Shown here piece after piece: positions 1 through 9,376 of a DNA stretch of 64,000 nt (position 1 is the stretch's first letter; every line of letters begins with the position of its first letter). The notes under the pieces were generated by a model. It was not told the DNA's origin, made no database searches, and saw nothing but the letters and a program-made list of their open reading frames with translations. Source of the DNA: FEN-1219 sp039933105 (lineage in GTDB: Bacteria > Pseudomonadota > Gammaproteobacteria > Steroidobacterales > Rariloculaceae); NCBI GenBank assembly GCA_039933105.1, contig JBDTOT010000017.1:1-64000 (forward strand). The letters are read 5' to 3'. Made by a program: the position numbers and the translations under genes.

Positions 1-875
1 ACGCCGACCGGCACGTCGCCGACGAGCGTCACGCGATACAGCTGCCGGTCGAAATCGGTCTCGAAGATGTCCTCGGGCGCGAGGTGCGCGGTGGCGCGGT
101 TGTCCCACATCGCGATGTCTCCGGCGTTCCACCGGAAGCGTGCGACGAATTCCGGCCTCACGATGTGCTCGAACAGCAGCTCGAGCAGCTGCTGGCTTTC
201 GCGCGCGGTGAGCCCGACGATCGATTTCAAAAACGCCGGGCTCACGTACAACACGCGCTCGTGCGACTCGGGATGCACTCGAACCAGCGGATGCTCCGTC
301 GAGAAGCTCTTGCGATCCGTATCCTTGAGCGCGTTGCCGGCGACCTTGCCGTAGCCGTGCACGCCGCGCAGGCCGTCGACGAACTTCCGCATCGGCGGCG
401 ACAGCGCGTTATACGCCGCAGCGAGATTCGTGAACTGCGTGTCGCCGCCATAGGGCGGCATGGTGACGCCGCGGAGGATGGAGATCGCCGGAGGATTGAG
501 CACCGTGGTGAGGTCGGTGTGCCAGCCGGTCCACGGCCGCATCGGCTCGACGTCTATGTGCGTGTGCCGCTCGCGCTTCCTCGCCACCGAATAGACTTCG
601 GGGAACCCCTGCTCGTGACCGTACAGCACGTGGCCGATGGTGGGCTTGCCGAGCCGCCGCGCAAACGCGACGTGCTGCGCGTGGTCGATGTGCTGATCGC
701 GGAAGAAAACCACCTTCCACTTGAGCAGCGCCGCGCGGATGCCCTCGACCGCGCGTTCCGCCAAAGGCTGCTTGAGATCGACGCCGAAGATCTCCGCGCC
801 GGTGAAGACGGACATGGGTCGAATTTCGAGATTGCCCGCGGTTCGGCCCGCGGAGATCGGTGACGCAGAAGGCAT
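1..875 (-). CDS. TauD/TfdA-family 2-oxoglutarate/Fe(II) dioxygenase (3' end cut by window)
   Basis: Reads leftward off the window edge, so the C-terminus is missing; 291 codons are visible. The family uses 2-oxoglutarate, O2 and Fe(II) to hydroxylate and break down substrates such as taurine, sulfonates, phenoxyacetates or 2-aminoacids. The iron motif is intact: WHTD gives His119 and Asp121, the distal His lies in RATAHLAPED, and the 2-oxoglutarate Arg is in FDRQLYRV. The ATG at 875 is the first in frame, and a later ATG at residue 21 is possible. It is divergent from a second TauD paralogue starting at 981, which suggests a duplicated pair around a shared promoter of about 100 bp. The substrate cannot be told from sequence. 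Confidence 0.88.
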   Translation of the reverse strand, partial: MPSASPISAGRTAGNLEIRPMSVFTGAEIFGVDLKQPLAERAVEGIRAALLKWKVVFFRDQHIDHAQHVAFARRLGKPTIGHVLYGHEQGFPEVYSVARKRERHTHIDVEPMRPWTGWHTDLTTVLNPPAISILRGVTMPPYGGDTQFTNLAAAYNALSPPMRKFVDGLRGVHGYGKVAGNALKDTDRKSFSTEHPLVRVHPESHERVLYVSPAFLKSIVGLTARESQQLLELLFEHIVRPEFVARFRWNAGDIAMWDNRATAHLAPEDIFETDFDRQLYRVTLVGDVPVG

Positions 876-980
876 GGCCGCTCCTTCGACTCCGCAACCG
901 CCAGCTGGTCCGAAGCCCCCCCTTTAGTGTCATCGAAGAATGAGCGCAATATGACGATCCGGTCAAGGCGTGGGGAGGGT

Positions 981-1832
981 ATGCAAAGAGAACAACAGGC
1001 GCGGGCGCGCAGTGCGGCAACGATCGAGCCGTTGAATCCCGTGATCGGCGCGGAGATCGGCGGTCTCGATCTGCGCCAGCCGTTGTCCGACGAAGACGCG
1101 GCGAGCGTTCAAGAGGCATTGAACGAACATCAAGTGGTGTTCTTTCGCGATCAGGACATCACGCCCGAGCAGCAACTGGCATTCGGCCGCCGCTTCGGCG
1201 AGCTGCACGTGCACCCGTCCGTGCGCGGCAAGCCCCGCGCGGAGTGGACGGAGATCCTGCCCGTGCACGCCGACGCGAAGACGAAACGTGTGGTCGGCGA
1301 CAAGTGGCACGCCGACGTGTCGTGCGACGAGAAGCCGCCGTACGCGAGCATCCTGCACATGAGCACGGTGCCCGCAACCGGCGGCGACACGCTGTTCGCG
1401 AGCATGTATGCGGCGTACGAGGCTCTGTCCACGCCCATGAAACGTTTCCTCGAGCCTCTGACCGCCACGCACGACGGTGCACTTAACTACACCGATCGCG
1501 CGCGGCGCGACGGTGAGGACTTCGCGGACCGCACGCACCCCATGGCCGTGCATCCCGTGATCGCCACGCACCCTTTCACAAAGCGCAAAACGCTGTACGT
1601 GAATTCGATCTTCACTACGCGCATCAACGAGCTCACCGAGAGCGAGAGCACGGACGTGCTTGCGTTCCTGTTCAACCATGTGACGAGGCCGGACTTTCAG
1701 TGCCGGTTCCGCTGGCGGCGTAATTCGATCGCGTTCTGGGACAACCGTGCGACTCAGCACTATGCGGTGTGGGACTACTACCCGGCCGTGCGCTCCGGCC
1801 GTCGCGTCACCATTCGTGGCGGCCGGCCTTAG
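981..1832 (+). CDS. TauD/TfdA-family 2-oxoglutarate/Fe(II) dioxygenase
   Basis: 283-residue non-heme iron dioxygenase, normal family length. The metal motif is WHAD (His110, Asp112), the distal His260 is in RATQHYAVWD, and the Arg cluster RSGRRVTIRG follows near the end. The ATG at 981 is chosen because GGGGAGGG sits just upstream; an in-frame ATG at 951 would add 10 basic residues with no better ribosome site. The N-terminal pattern (IGAEIGGLDL, VVFFRDQDI) matches the divergent neighbour at 1-875, so the two are probably ancient duplicates with different substrates. Oxidative release of sulfonate, or cleavage of an ether or amino-acid side chain, is possible. The exact substrate is unknown. 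Confidence 0.9.
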   Translation: MQREQQARARSAATIEPLNPVIGAEIGGLDLRQPLSDEDAASVQEALNEHQVVFFRDQDITPEQQLAFGRRFGELHVHPSVRGKPRAEWTEILPVHADAKTKRVVGDKWHADVSCDEKPPYASILHMSTVPATGGDTLFASMYAAYEALSTPMKRFLEPLTATHDGALNYTDRARRDGEDFADRTHPMAVHPVIATHPFTKRKTLYVNSIFTTRINELTESESTDVLAFLFNHVTRPDFQCRFRWRRNSIAFWDNRATQHYAVWDYYPAVRSGRRVTIRGGRP

Positions 1833-1940
1833 GCGGGCGGCAACAGGGCGCTCCGATAGGTGCGGAGTGGCGCTAGCGTCATGCGCGCGAGCGCGCCGGG
1901 TGCGGGGCATAACCCGTTGCGCGCGGCGGACTGCGTGCAG

Positions 1941-2597
1941 TCACTTCTGCCGTGTCTGGAGCGAGTGATACTTGAACTGGGTGCGCGCCTCGCGAAGGGT
2001 CATGCCGCCTTCGACCGCCTTGCGGATCGCGTTCTCCGCCGTTTCGATCTCGCGGCCGATCTCGAGGACCCGTTGCTCGTGCTGCTTCGGGATGCACAGC
2101 ACGCCATCGGCGTCGCCGAGCATGATGTCGCCGGCGCAGACGAGCGCGTCGCCGATGTTGACCGGCACGTTCACGCTCTCGAGTTGCACGCGGTCCTTGC
2201 CGGTGCGCATCGACCAGCCGCGCGTGAACATGGGATAGTTCAGCTCGAGTGCTAAGTGCGCGTCGCGACAGTTGCCGTCGATGACCGTGCCGGCCACACC
2301 CATGCGGTTGGCGATGGCAGTGAGAATGTCGCCCCATACCGTGGCGTTCTGGCGCCCCTGATTGTCGAGCACCACGACCTGACCCGGCTGCACATCGTCG
2401 ATGTAGTCGCCGACAGAGCCGGCCGGCGTCTCCGCCGGGATCATGCGAACGGTGAAGGCCCGACCGCACAGTCGCATGCTGCGCGGATCGAGCGGCTTTA
2501 GCCCTAAGCACTGGCCGGGGATGCCGAGACGGTCCATCGCGTCCGAGACCGTGGCGGTGGACATGGCCAGGAACTCTTCGACGATCGTTGTGGCCAT
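1941..2597 (-). CDS. RraA-like family protein, candidate 4-carboxy-4-hydroxy-2-oxoadipate (CHA) / HMG aldolase
   Basis: 218-residue RraA fold. The sequence has VSDAMDRLG near the N-terminus, the GDI..GVAGTVIDG loop and the NCRD motif whose Arg-Asp pair binds substrate and Mg in class II pyruvate aldolases (LigK/GalC, HMG aldolase). Such enzymes cleave CHA to pyruvate and oxaloacetate, the last step of protocatechuate 4,5-cleavage. RraA proper (RNase E inhibitor) is shorter. The start at 2597 is preferred because AGGAAAG lies 4-10 bases upstream; an in-frame ATG at 2633 lacks this. A second paralogue lies at 16521. Which one, if either, serves the lig pathway is not decided by position. Confidence 0.75.
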   Translation of the reverse strand: MATTIVEEFLAMSTATVSDAMDRLGIPGQCLGLKPLDPRSMRLCGRAFTVRMIPAETPAGSVGDYIDDVQPGQVVVLDNQGRQNATVWGDILTAIANRMGVAGTVIDGNCRDAHLALELNYPMFTRGWSMRTGKDRVQLESVNVPVNIGDALVCAGDIMLGDADGVLCIPKQHEQRVLEIGREIETAENAIRKAVEGGMTLREARTQFKYHSLQTRQK

Positions 2598-2726
2598 GCT
2601 CTTTCCTGTGCAGGACATTCTCGCGGCCGCCATGCAATCACGGTGACCCTGAGATTACAATCGTTCGCAGCACGGTGCGCCGTGCGGCGCGCCGCCTTGC
2701 GGCGGCGTCACACCGGGGGGAGTTCC

Positions 2727-4784
2727 ATGCAAGTAGGAGTCGTCGGCCGTCTCGCGATTCTCGTCGCCTCGATCAGCTTCATTGCGTCGATACGCGCTCA
2801 GGGTCCTGCGCTCACGCCGGCGCCTCCGCCCGACGTCGTGCTGCCGGGCGAGCTCGTGATCGAGCCCGCCACGCTGATCAACCTCGGCTTCGAGTGGTTC
2901 ATCCAAGGCGATGCGAACCGCAATGCGGCGGTGGAGGTGTCGTACCGCAAGGTGGGCACGCCGGCGTGGAAGCCCGGCTTACCGTTGTTGCGCCTGAACG
3001 GCGAGCGCATCTACGGGGAATCGCGCGTCGACGTGATTGCGCCGAACATGTTCGCCGGCAGTGTTCTCGACCTCGACCCGGACACGGCCTACGAGGCACG
3101 CTTCGTGATGTCCGATCCCGACGTTGTGCGCGGACCGGCCGAACGCATCGTCACGGTGCGCACGCGCGCGGAACCGCAGCCGTACGCGGGTGGCCGCGTG
3201 TTCCATGTATATCCGCACGGCTTCAAGGGGCAGAAGACCGAGCCGTCCTTCGAAGGCCTGATGTGCGCGTACAACTTCTGGTGCGCGGGCACCGACTGGG
3301 CTACGTCGGGGCGGCCCCGCGTGAGGCCCGGCGACACGATCCTCGTGCATGCGGGCATCTACAAGTACAACCGCTACGAGTACACGAATAACCCGAACGT
3401 CAATCGCACGGAACCACTCGACGGCACCTACTACCTCACGGCCGACGGCACGCCGGACATGCCCATCGCCATCAAGGCGGCGGGCGACGGGGAAGTCGTC
3501 TTCGACGGGGACGGCAACTTCGCGCTCTTCGACGTGCGCGCCGCCGACTACACGTATTTCGAGGGCATCACGTTCCGCAACGCCGAGATCGGAATCCAGG
3601 CCGGCACGCAGTTCATCGCAGGCTCGAAAGGGCTGACGGTGAAGAAGAGCCGCTTCGAGAATGTCGGCGCCGGCATCTTCACGAACTACTCGGGCTCGAG
3701 CGGCTACTACATCGCCGACAACACCTTCATCGGCCGCAACGATCCGAAGCACATGATCGGCTGGGCCGGGGACCTGTGGACGAAGTACGCAGGAGTCGAG
3801 GGCCAGATCTTTCCGCCGAAGATGGCGTCGTACGTCGCCGTCAAGCTGTACGGCCCGGGACATGTAGTTGCGTACAACTACATCGCGGATTTCCACGACG
3901 GTATCAACGTCGAGACGTACGGCAACCCCGATGGGTCCTACGCGTCGGGCCCCGGTATCGTCGACGGCCCGAAATATCCGACGCGCGAGTATTGGGATCG
4001 CCGGCCGGTCGCCATCGACTTCTACAACAACTACATCACCAACTCGCACGACAATCCGATCGAGGCCGACGGCAGCCTGCACAACATCCGCATCATGCGG
4101 AACATGCTTATCAACCATCCGTCGCACGCGTTCTGCAACCAGCCGACGCTCGGCGGGCCGGTCTATTGGATCCGCAACGTCGCCTACAACCTCCCGGGCG
4201 GGTCGACGCGGCTGACCAACGGCGCCGCCGGCGCGCTGTTCTACAACAACACGATCCTGACGGAGACCCAGGCGGCAGGTGCGTCGAACATTCACTGGCG
4301 CAACAACCTGATGCTCGGCCAGAACTCGGCGCCTGCGATCCTGAGCGTCAACACGTTCACGAGCTACACGTCGTCGGACTACAACGGTTTCCGTCTGAAC
4401 CCGGGCGCCACACCGGCGTTCGAGTGGAACACGCCGGCCGAGGGGATCGCGGACTTCACAGGGCCGGGGCATGAGGCGAAATTGCGGAGGCAGGGATTCG
4501 CGTCACTGGCGGAATACGCGGCGGCCACCGGGCAGGATAGTCACAGCGTCGCGGTGGATTACGATGTCTTCGTCGACGTACGCCGTCTGGACGCACAGGA
4601 CGCGGCGAACGCGCAGAAGCTGTACCGCGCCGATGAGTTCGACTTCCGGCTGAAACCGCGGTCCGCCGCGGTCGACAAGGGCGTGCATCTGCCGAACGTG
4701 ACCGACGGCTTCGCCGGCCGCGCGCCGGACTTGGGCGCGCTCGAGGTAGGGCAACCCGTGCCGCATTACGGGCCACGCAACTAG
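2727..4784 (+). CDS. Secreted right-handed parallel beta-helix protein
   Basis: 685 residues with a signal peptide (MQVGVVGRLAILVASISF, cleavage near SIRAQG). The central 400 residues carry Asn/Gly-rich coils typical of right-handed beta-helices, for example FEGITFRNAEIGIQ, YYIADNTFIG, IDFYNNYITN and LFYNNTIL. This fold is used by pectate lyases, alginate epimerases and other periplasmic or extracellular polysaccharide-acting proteins. The N-terminal part (about 30-180) resembles a fibronectin-like or Ig-like entry domain. The ATG at 2727 follows GGGGGGAG. The next gene (4851) is also secreted and co-directional. A polysaccharide lyase role is plausible, but no catalytic residues could be pinned down. 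Confidence 0.7.
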   Translation: MQVGVVGRLAILVASISFIASIRAQGPALTPAPPPDVVLPGELVIEPATLINLGFEWFIQGDANRNAAVEVSYRKVGTPAWKPGLPLLRLNGERIYGESRVDVIAPNMFAGSVLDLDPDTAYEARFVMSDPDVVRGPAERIVTVRTRAEPQPYAGGRVFHVYPHGFKGQKTEPSFEGLMCAYNFWCAGTDWATSGRPRVRPGDTILVHAGIYKYNRYEYTNNPNVNRTEPLDGTYYLTADGTPDMPIAIKAAGDGEVVFDGDGNFALFDVRAADYTYFEGITFRNAEIGIQAGTQFIAGSKGLTVKKSRFENVGAGIFTNYSGSSGYYIADNTFIGRNDPKHMIGWAGDLWTKYAGVEGQIFPPKMASYVAVKLYGPGHVVAYNYIADFHDGINVETYGNPDGSYASGPGIVDGPKYPTREYWDRRPVAIDFYNNYITNSHDNPIEADGSLHNIRIMRNMLINHPSHAFCNQPTLGGPVYWIRNVAYNLPGGSTRLTNGAAGALFYNNTILTETQAAGASNIHWRNNLMLGQNSAPAILSVNTFTSYTSSDYNGFRLNPGATPAFEWNTPAEGIADFTGPGHEAKLRRQGFASLAEYAAATGQDSHSVAVDYDVFVDVRRLDAQDAANAQKLYRADEFDFRLKPRSAAVDKGVHLPNVTDGFAGRAPDLGALEVGQPVPHYGPRN

Positions 4785-4850
4785 TTCGGCGGGGCCAGAT
4801 TTTTTCGATCGTGCATTTTCTGTCGGAACTACGAGGCGCCACGTAAACCC

Positions 4851-5876
4851 ATGACGACATCATTCTTCTCGCGTGCAGCCATCCTGTTGGCCGTGTGTAT
4901 CGGTTTCGATGCGGCGCCGGCCGGTGCCCAGACGAGTGGCGCGCGGGCGGCCACACCACCTGCAACCGAAGAGTCGCGTCGAGCGCTTACAGATTACGCG
5001 TACCTGCTCATGGTGAAGCGCGACGTTGTCACGGCGATGGCGCGGTATTTCGACGCGAAGCTGATCCAGCACGATGCGGAGATCGGCGACAGCGGGCACG
5101 GCGACGAGGAATTTCTTTCGAACCGCCGCAAGGAGAACCCACAACAGTTTCTTGCCACGGAGCAATATCACACCGTCGTCGACAATCTCCTCGCGGATGG
5201 CGACCTCATTGCTGTGAAGTCGCACGTCTATACCAATCCGCGGGATCCGGGTCGCGTATTCGTCGACATCTGGCACGTGGTCGGCGGCTCGTTCGTCGAG
5301 CACTGGGACGTCGTGCAGCCTGTGCCCGCGGCGCCGCTGAATGACGCCACCTCGTGGTGCGGTGGCGCGAGCAACTGGGCCGACGCGGACAAAGTTGGCG
5401 ATACCGTCGCACGTCCGGGCTGTGGTCTCTCCGGACCGGCCGCGAACCGGGACGCGGCGCTCGCCACGGTCGCGGCCTACACGGGCATGGCGGAAGATCC
5501 ACGCAAGGCGGCCGAAGCGGTCGAGCGGTATTTCGCCGACGATTTCGTGCAGCACGGCCCCGACGTCGCGCAGGGCAAAGCCGCGCTCGTCGCCTACGAA
5601 CGAAGCCACGCGGACGCGCGGGTCGCGCAGCGCTGGAAGCTCGCGATCGCGCGTACTATCGCGGACGGCAATCTCGTGCTCACGCACGGCCGCATTACTA
5701 CGAGTGCGGATGCGCGCGGCGTCGCGCGTGTTGATCTGTACCGCGTTCAATCCGGCAAGATCGTGGAGCACTGGGACGTCGTGCAGCCGATCCCGGCGTT
5801 CAGCCTCGCAGGGCACTCGATGGTCGACGGTCCGCTGGAGCCCAGCCGCACGGTGGGCACGCGCGCCGGTCCGTGA
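4851..5876 (+). CDS. Secreted tandem SnoaL-like (NTF2-fold) protein
   Basis: 341 residues with a cleavable signal peptide (hydrophobic stretch to about residue 25, ending APAGAQ). The mature protein contains two copies of a SnoaL-like domain. Each ends in the same strand: IWHVVGGSFVEHWDVVQPVP in the first (around 145) and LYRVQSGKIVEHWDVVQPIP in the second (around 305). SnoaL-like folds bind hydrophobic or polyketide-like ligands and sometimes catalyse isomerisations; exported forms of this type have no established role. The duplication inside one chain is clear from the sequence. A single-domain relative with EHWDAYMPVP lies at 14825-15316. The next gene is convergent. Confidence 0.75.
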   Translation: MTTSFFSRAAILLAVCIGFDAAPAGAQTSGARAATPPATEESRRALTDYAYLLMVKRDVVTAMARYFDAKLIQHDAEIGDSGHGDEEFLSNRRKENPQQFLATEQYHTVVDNLLADGDLIAVKSHVYTNPRDPGRVFVDIWHVVGGSFVEHWDVVQPVPAAPLNDATSWCGGASNWADADKVGDTVARPGCGLSGPAANRDAALATVAAYTGMAEDPRKAAEAVERYFADDFVQHGPDVAQGKAALVAYERSHADARVAQRWKLAIARTIADGNLVLTHGRITTSADARGVARVDLYRVQSGKIVEHWDVVQPIPAFSLAGHSMVDGPLEPSRTVGTRAGP

Positions 5877-5887
5877 CGCGTTTCGGT

Positions 5888-7051
5888 TCAGTCGGCGCTG
5901 TGCCCCCATAGCTCGCGACTCGCGAGCCGCGCGCCTTCGACCAATGCTGCAAACTTCGCCCACATGACGGTCGGGTGCACGCGCTGCAGCGTGTCGACCT
6001 GGGCGAAGCCGCAATCTGCTCCGGCGATCACGTTTTCGCGGCCGACGATCTTTGCGAAGCGGACGATGCGATCCGCGACCAGCCGCGGGTGCTCCACCGT
6101 CACCGTGTGATGTGTGATGACGCCGGGAATCAAAATCCTGCCCTCGGGCAGCCCCACTTTCTGCCACGTGCGCCATTCGTGCTCGTGCCGCGGGTTCGCG
6201 GCTTCGATCAGATAGGCGCCGGCGTTGACCTGGAGCACGAGGTCGATGATCTCCTCCAGCGGTGCGTCGCAGGTGTGCGGCACGTGCCAGCTGCCGAAGC
6301 AGACGTGATAGCGGACGCGATCGGCGGGGATGTCGCGTAGCGCGTGATTCAGTGCGTCGACGCGCAGTTGCGCCCACTCGCGATAGCGCGCCGGCCTTTG
6401 CGAGTTCAAGGCGTCGTACATGTTCGCGAGCACCGGGTCATCCACGTGCACGATCAGCCCCGCGGCGTGGATGGCCCGGTACTCTTCGTGCAGCGCATCG
6501 GCGATTGCGAACAGGTACTCGTGCTCGCTCGCGTAGAACTCGTTGACGCCGTCATAAGCCGTGCTGCCGGGGGCGACGGCGGTCATGAACGCTTCTTTCA
6601 CCGCCACGCCGCGCAACGCGTCGGTCAGGTTCGCGATCGCGACGCCAAGGCTCGCATGGCCGCGGTATTCGATGGGCCCGATGCAGGCTTCGGTTGGAAC
6701 GCCGTGGATGGCGCGCGGGAAAGCCTCGGCGAGGAACTCGGCGAACGTCTCGCGCTCGCGGCCGAGCCACTCCGCGGGGCGCAGCTGATCGGGGCGCAGC
6801 TCGAAACCGCTGATGCGCGACAGAATGTAGGCGCCCCAGCTGGCCTTGCCGAACTCGCCGTCGTTGATGATGTCGATGCCGACCTTCGCCTGCTGCTTCA
6901 CGACGTCCGCGATCGCAGAGCGCAGTCGCTCCGCATACAGGGCCGGGTCTTTCGGCGGGCCGGTCTTCGAGCTCGAGAGTGCGAGCAGCTCCGGCGGCCG
7001 CGGGGTGCTGCCAGTGTGCGTCGTCAGTATGCGATCGGTGCTGTGTTGCAT
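5888..7051 (-). CDS. MetE C-terminal-like (cobalamin-independent methionine synthase fold) methyltransferase
   Basis: 387 residues with the TIM-barrel zinc domain of MetE and epoxyalkane:CoM transferase, and without the MetE N-terminal half. The zinc ligands are in place: His-x-Cys in RYHVCFGSW, Glu in YLIEAANPR and the final Cys in AGADCGF. TTHTGSTPRP at the N-terminus and DGEFGKASW are typical of the stand-alone family. Stand-alone members move methyl or alkyl groups to thiols, often with unknown donors. It is divergent from the ring-cleavage gene at 7208, with about 155 bp between, which may hold a shared control region. It is one of three such proteins here (see 15313 and 32233). The substrate is unknown. 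Confidence 0.8.
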   Translation of the reverse strand: MQHSTDRILTTHTGSTPRPPELLALSSSKTGPPKDPALYAERLRSAIADVVKQQAKVGIDIINDGEFGKASWGAYILSRISGFELRPDQLRPAEWLGRERETFAEFLAEAFPRAIHGVPTEACIGPIEYRGHASLGVAIANLTDALRGVAVKEAFMTAVAPGSTAYDGVNEFYASEHEYLFAIADALHEEYRAIHAAGLIVHVDDPVLANMYDALNSQRPARYREWAQLRVDALNHALRDIPADRVRYHVCFGSWHVPHTCDAPLEEIIDLVLQVNAGAYLIEAANPRHEHEWRTWQKVGLPEGRILIPGVITHHTVTVEHPRLVADRIVRFAKIVGRENVIAGADCGFAQVDTLQRVHPTVMWAKFAALVEGARLASRELWGHSAD

Positions 7052-7207
7052 GCGTCGAGCCGGTGTGCCTGCAAATGTTGCCGAAACCCGCTCCGGCGCG
7101 CACTTCGCGGGAAACGAAGTGTGGTTCGCCGATCGCGGTTTCCCGTGGCGACGGCGCCTCGTAGACTACCCGATCGACGGACCGTTCACAGGAATCGGCG
7201 GGCTCAC

Positions 7208-8221
7208 GTGGCGAAGATCTGTACAGTCGTCTGTGCTTCGCATTCCCCCTTCCTGTACGCGTCGCCGGAAGAATGGGAAGGGGCGCGCCGCTCGCGCAGC
7301 GCGTCCGATGCATTCGCGGCGGATCTGCCGCACGACTCGGCGGAAGAGAACCAGGTCAAGCACGCGCGGTGTGTTCGCGCCTTCGGGGTTTTGAGCGCGC
7401 AGCTTCGCGAGGCGCGTCCCGACGTGCTGCTGATCTTCGGGGACGATCAGCTCGAGCAGTTCAACTTCGGCAACCTGCCGGCGTTTTGCGTGTTCGTGGG
7501 CGACAGCATCTCCGGCTACCGCATCTCGCCGTACTTCGGGTTGCCGGTGGGGCGCGAGCGGCCGACCCGGCCGAAGACTCCCGAGCACTGGGTGACGCTC
7601 ACGGGCCATCCGCCGCTGGCGCGCCGGCTCGTCTCCGAGCTCGTCGCTAGGCGCTTCGACATGGCGTTCAGCGCGAATGCCGGCGGCAACGGCATCGGCC
7701 ACGCGTTCACGCGTCCGCTCGAATCCCTCGCACCTGGCGCCGCGATTCCGGTGGTGCCGTTCTATATCAACTGCTACTACGGGCCGCAGCCCACGGCGCG
7801 GCGGTGCTATGAACTCGGGCGCGCCGTTCGTGAGATAGTCGACGCGTGGCCGTCGGACTTGCGTGTCGGCGTCATCGGCTCGGGCGGCCTGTGGCACACG
7901 CCCATGGGGCGCAACGCGTACATCGACCAGGCCTTCGATCGCGAGATTCTCGCGGCACTTGCCCGCGGCGATGCACGCGCGATGGCGGAGATCTTCGATA
8001 CGTGCCGGCCAGACGTCGATCCGGACGACGCCGAGCAGGTGGAGCGCATGAGCGGCGGCACCGGCATGGTGCTCGGCATGGGGAGCGGCATCGGCGAGAT
8101 TCGCAACTGGATTGCCGCGAGCGCGGTCGTCGACGGCATGCCCGGCACGGTCGTCGACTACGTGGACATCAACGCTTCGCCGGTGGGCGCCGGTTTCGCG
8201 TACTGGAATCTCAGGAGCTGA
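7208..8221 (+). CDS. LigB-family class III extradiol ring-cleavage dioxygenase (catalytic subunit-like)
   Basis: 337 residues from a GTG start, giving VAKICTVVCASHSPFLY. The family opens catechol-type rings next to the hydroxyls with Fe(II). The first iron His is in CASHSPF, and LIFGDDQLEQF is the conserved second-ligand region of LigB/AmnB/PhnC-like proteins. VIGSGGLWHTPMG with the later His is also typical. No small alpha subunit is adjacent, unlike ligAB at 43089-44323, so this may be a single-chain enzyme or use a non-catechol substrate. It lies 7 bp upstream of a LigJ-like hydratase and probably forms an operon with it and the BNR-repeat gene. The LysR gene at 10464 may control it. Confidence 0.8.
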   Translation: MAKICTVVCASHSPFLYASPEEWEGARRSRSASDAFAADLPHDSAEENQVKHARCVRAFGVLSAQLREARPDVLLIFGDDQLEQFNFGNLPAFCVFVGDSISGYRISPYFGLPVGRERPTRPKTPEHWVTLTGHPPLARRLVSELVARRFDMAFSANAGGNGIGHAFTRPLESLAPGAAIPVVPFYINCYYGPQPTARRCYELGRAVREIVDAWPSDLRVGVIGSGGLWHTPMGRNAYIDQAFDREILAALARGDARAMAEIFDTCRPDVDPDDAEQVERMSGGTGMVLGMGSGIGEIRNWIAASAVVDGMPGTVVDYVDINASPVGAGFAYWNLRS

Positions 8222-8228
8222 ATCGAGC

Positions 8229-9329
8229 ATGTACAAGAGCCACGCCGTCATCGACACGCACGGCCATATTTCCACGCCGCCGCAATTCCGGGCGTACGCC
8301 TACAACCTGATCGTGCTGCGCAACGCGAAGGAGCCGCTCGTCATTCCGGACGAGGCCATGCGGCCGGCGCTCGAGCGTCACCTGCGGCTGCTCGACGCGC
8401 AGGGCATCGACCTGCAGCTGCTCTCGCCGCGCCCCGTGGCGATGATGCATTGGGAGCGGCAGTTCCTCGTCGATCAATGGACGCGCGTCACGAACGACCT
8501 CATCGCGCGCCAGTGCAAGCTGCACCCGGATCGCTTCCAGGGCGTGGCCCAGCTGCCGCAGACGCGCGGCTGCGACATGGCGCGCTGCGCGGACGAGCTC
8601 GAGCGCTGCGCCACCGAGCACGGCTTCGTCGGCGCCATCCTGAATCCGGATCCCGGCGGCGACCGCGGTTCGCCCGGCGTCAACGACGCGTATTGGTATC
8701 CGCTGTACGAGCGCGCCGAGAAGCTGAACATGACGCTCGTCGTGCACCCGTCCATGACGCGCGATCCGCGCCTCGACGGCATTCCGAATGCATATCAGTA
8801 CAACAACCTCACCGAGGAAACGCTGGCCACACTGCTGCTCGAGAAGAGCGGCGTCTTCGAGCTCTTCCAGAAGCTCAGGATCGTCGTGTGCCATTGCGGC
8901 GGCGCGCCGCGCCGGATGCTCGAGTTCGGCACTCCGCTCGACCACACGAACCCGTCACGCGCCGCCGACAACATGGTGAGCGACAGCGGGGAGGTCGCAG
9001 GTGGACAGGTGGGGAGCCTGTTCCGTAAGGAGAAGCGTCCGCCGCCGAATCTCGACGCCAACCTGTTCTTCGATACGTGCGCCTACGACCCTCACTTCCT
9101 CGGCGCGTCGATCAAGCAGCGCGGCGCCCACCGCATGATCTTCGGCACCGAAGTGCCGGGCAGCGGCTCGGATCTCAAGAATCCGCTGACCGGCAAGGGC
9201 TCGGACAATGTACTCGCGCTGCTCGACAGCTTCGACTTCCTGACGGACGCAGCGAAGATCGACATCGTGCATCATAATCCCCTCAAGGTGTTCCCGCGGA
9301 TCGACCGCACGAAGGTACGATCCCCGTAG
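8229..9329 (+). CDS. Amidohydrolase-2 family protein, probable 4-oxalomesaconate hydratase (LigJ-like)
   Basis: 366-residue metal-dependent TIM barrel. The HxH metal site is DTHGH near residue 10. Other landmarks are ILNPDPGG, the His of LVVHPS, the CHCGG strand and LFFDTCAYDPHF, followed by IFGTEVPG. The combination of NPDPGG and FFDTC-Y is what I recall from LigJ, which hydrates 4-oxalomesaconate to CHA in the protocatechuate/gallate 4,5-pathway. AGGAG precedes the ATG, partly inside the upstream gene. Co-location with a LigB-type enzyme supports a ring-cleavage downstream role. The alternative is an ACMSD-type or gamma-resorcylate-type decarboxylase, which shares the fold. Confidence 0.68.
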   Translation: MYKSHAVIDTHGHISTPPQFRAYAYNLIVLRNAKEPLVIPDEAMRPALERHLRLLDAQGIDLQLLSPRPVAMMHWERQFLVDQWTRVTNDLIARQCKLHPDRFQGVAQLPQTRGCDMARCADELERCATEHGFVGAILNPDPGGDRGSPGVNDAYWYPLYERAEKLNMTLVVHPSMTRDPRLDGIPNAYQYNNLTEETLATLLLEKSGVFELFQKLRIVVCHCGGAPRRMLEFGTPLDHTNPSRAADNMVSDSGEVAGGQVGSLFRKEKRPPPNLDANLFFDTCAYDPHFLGASIKQRGAHRMIFGTEVPGSGSDLKNPLTGKGSDNVLALLDSFDFLTDAAKIDIVHHNPLKVFPRIDRTKVRSP

Positions 9330-9376
9330 AGTCTCGGCTGACGCCGCGGACTGGAACGCCACGGGGGAGACGCGTC

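Noticed and set aside
2979..4472. Long antisense reading frame across the beta-helix gene
   Set aside because: GC-rich codon bias leaves long open frames opposite real genes; the product is Arg/Val-rich with no recognisable motif, while the plus strand has a signal peptide and repeat structure.
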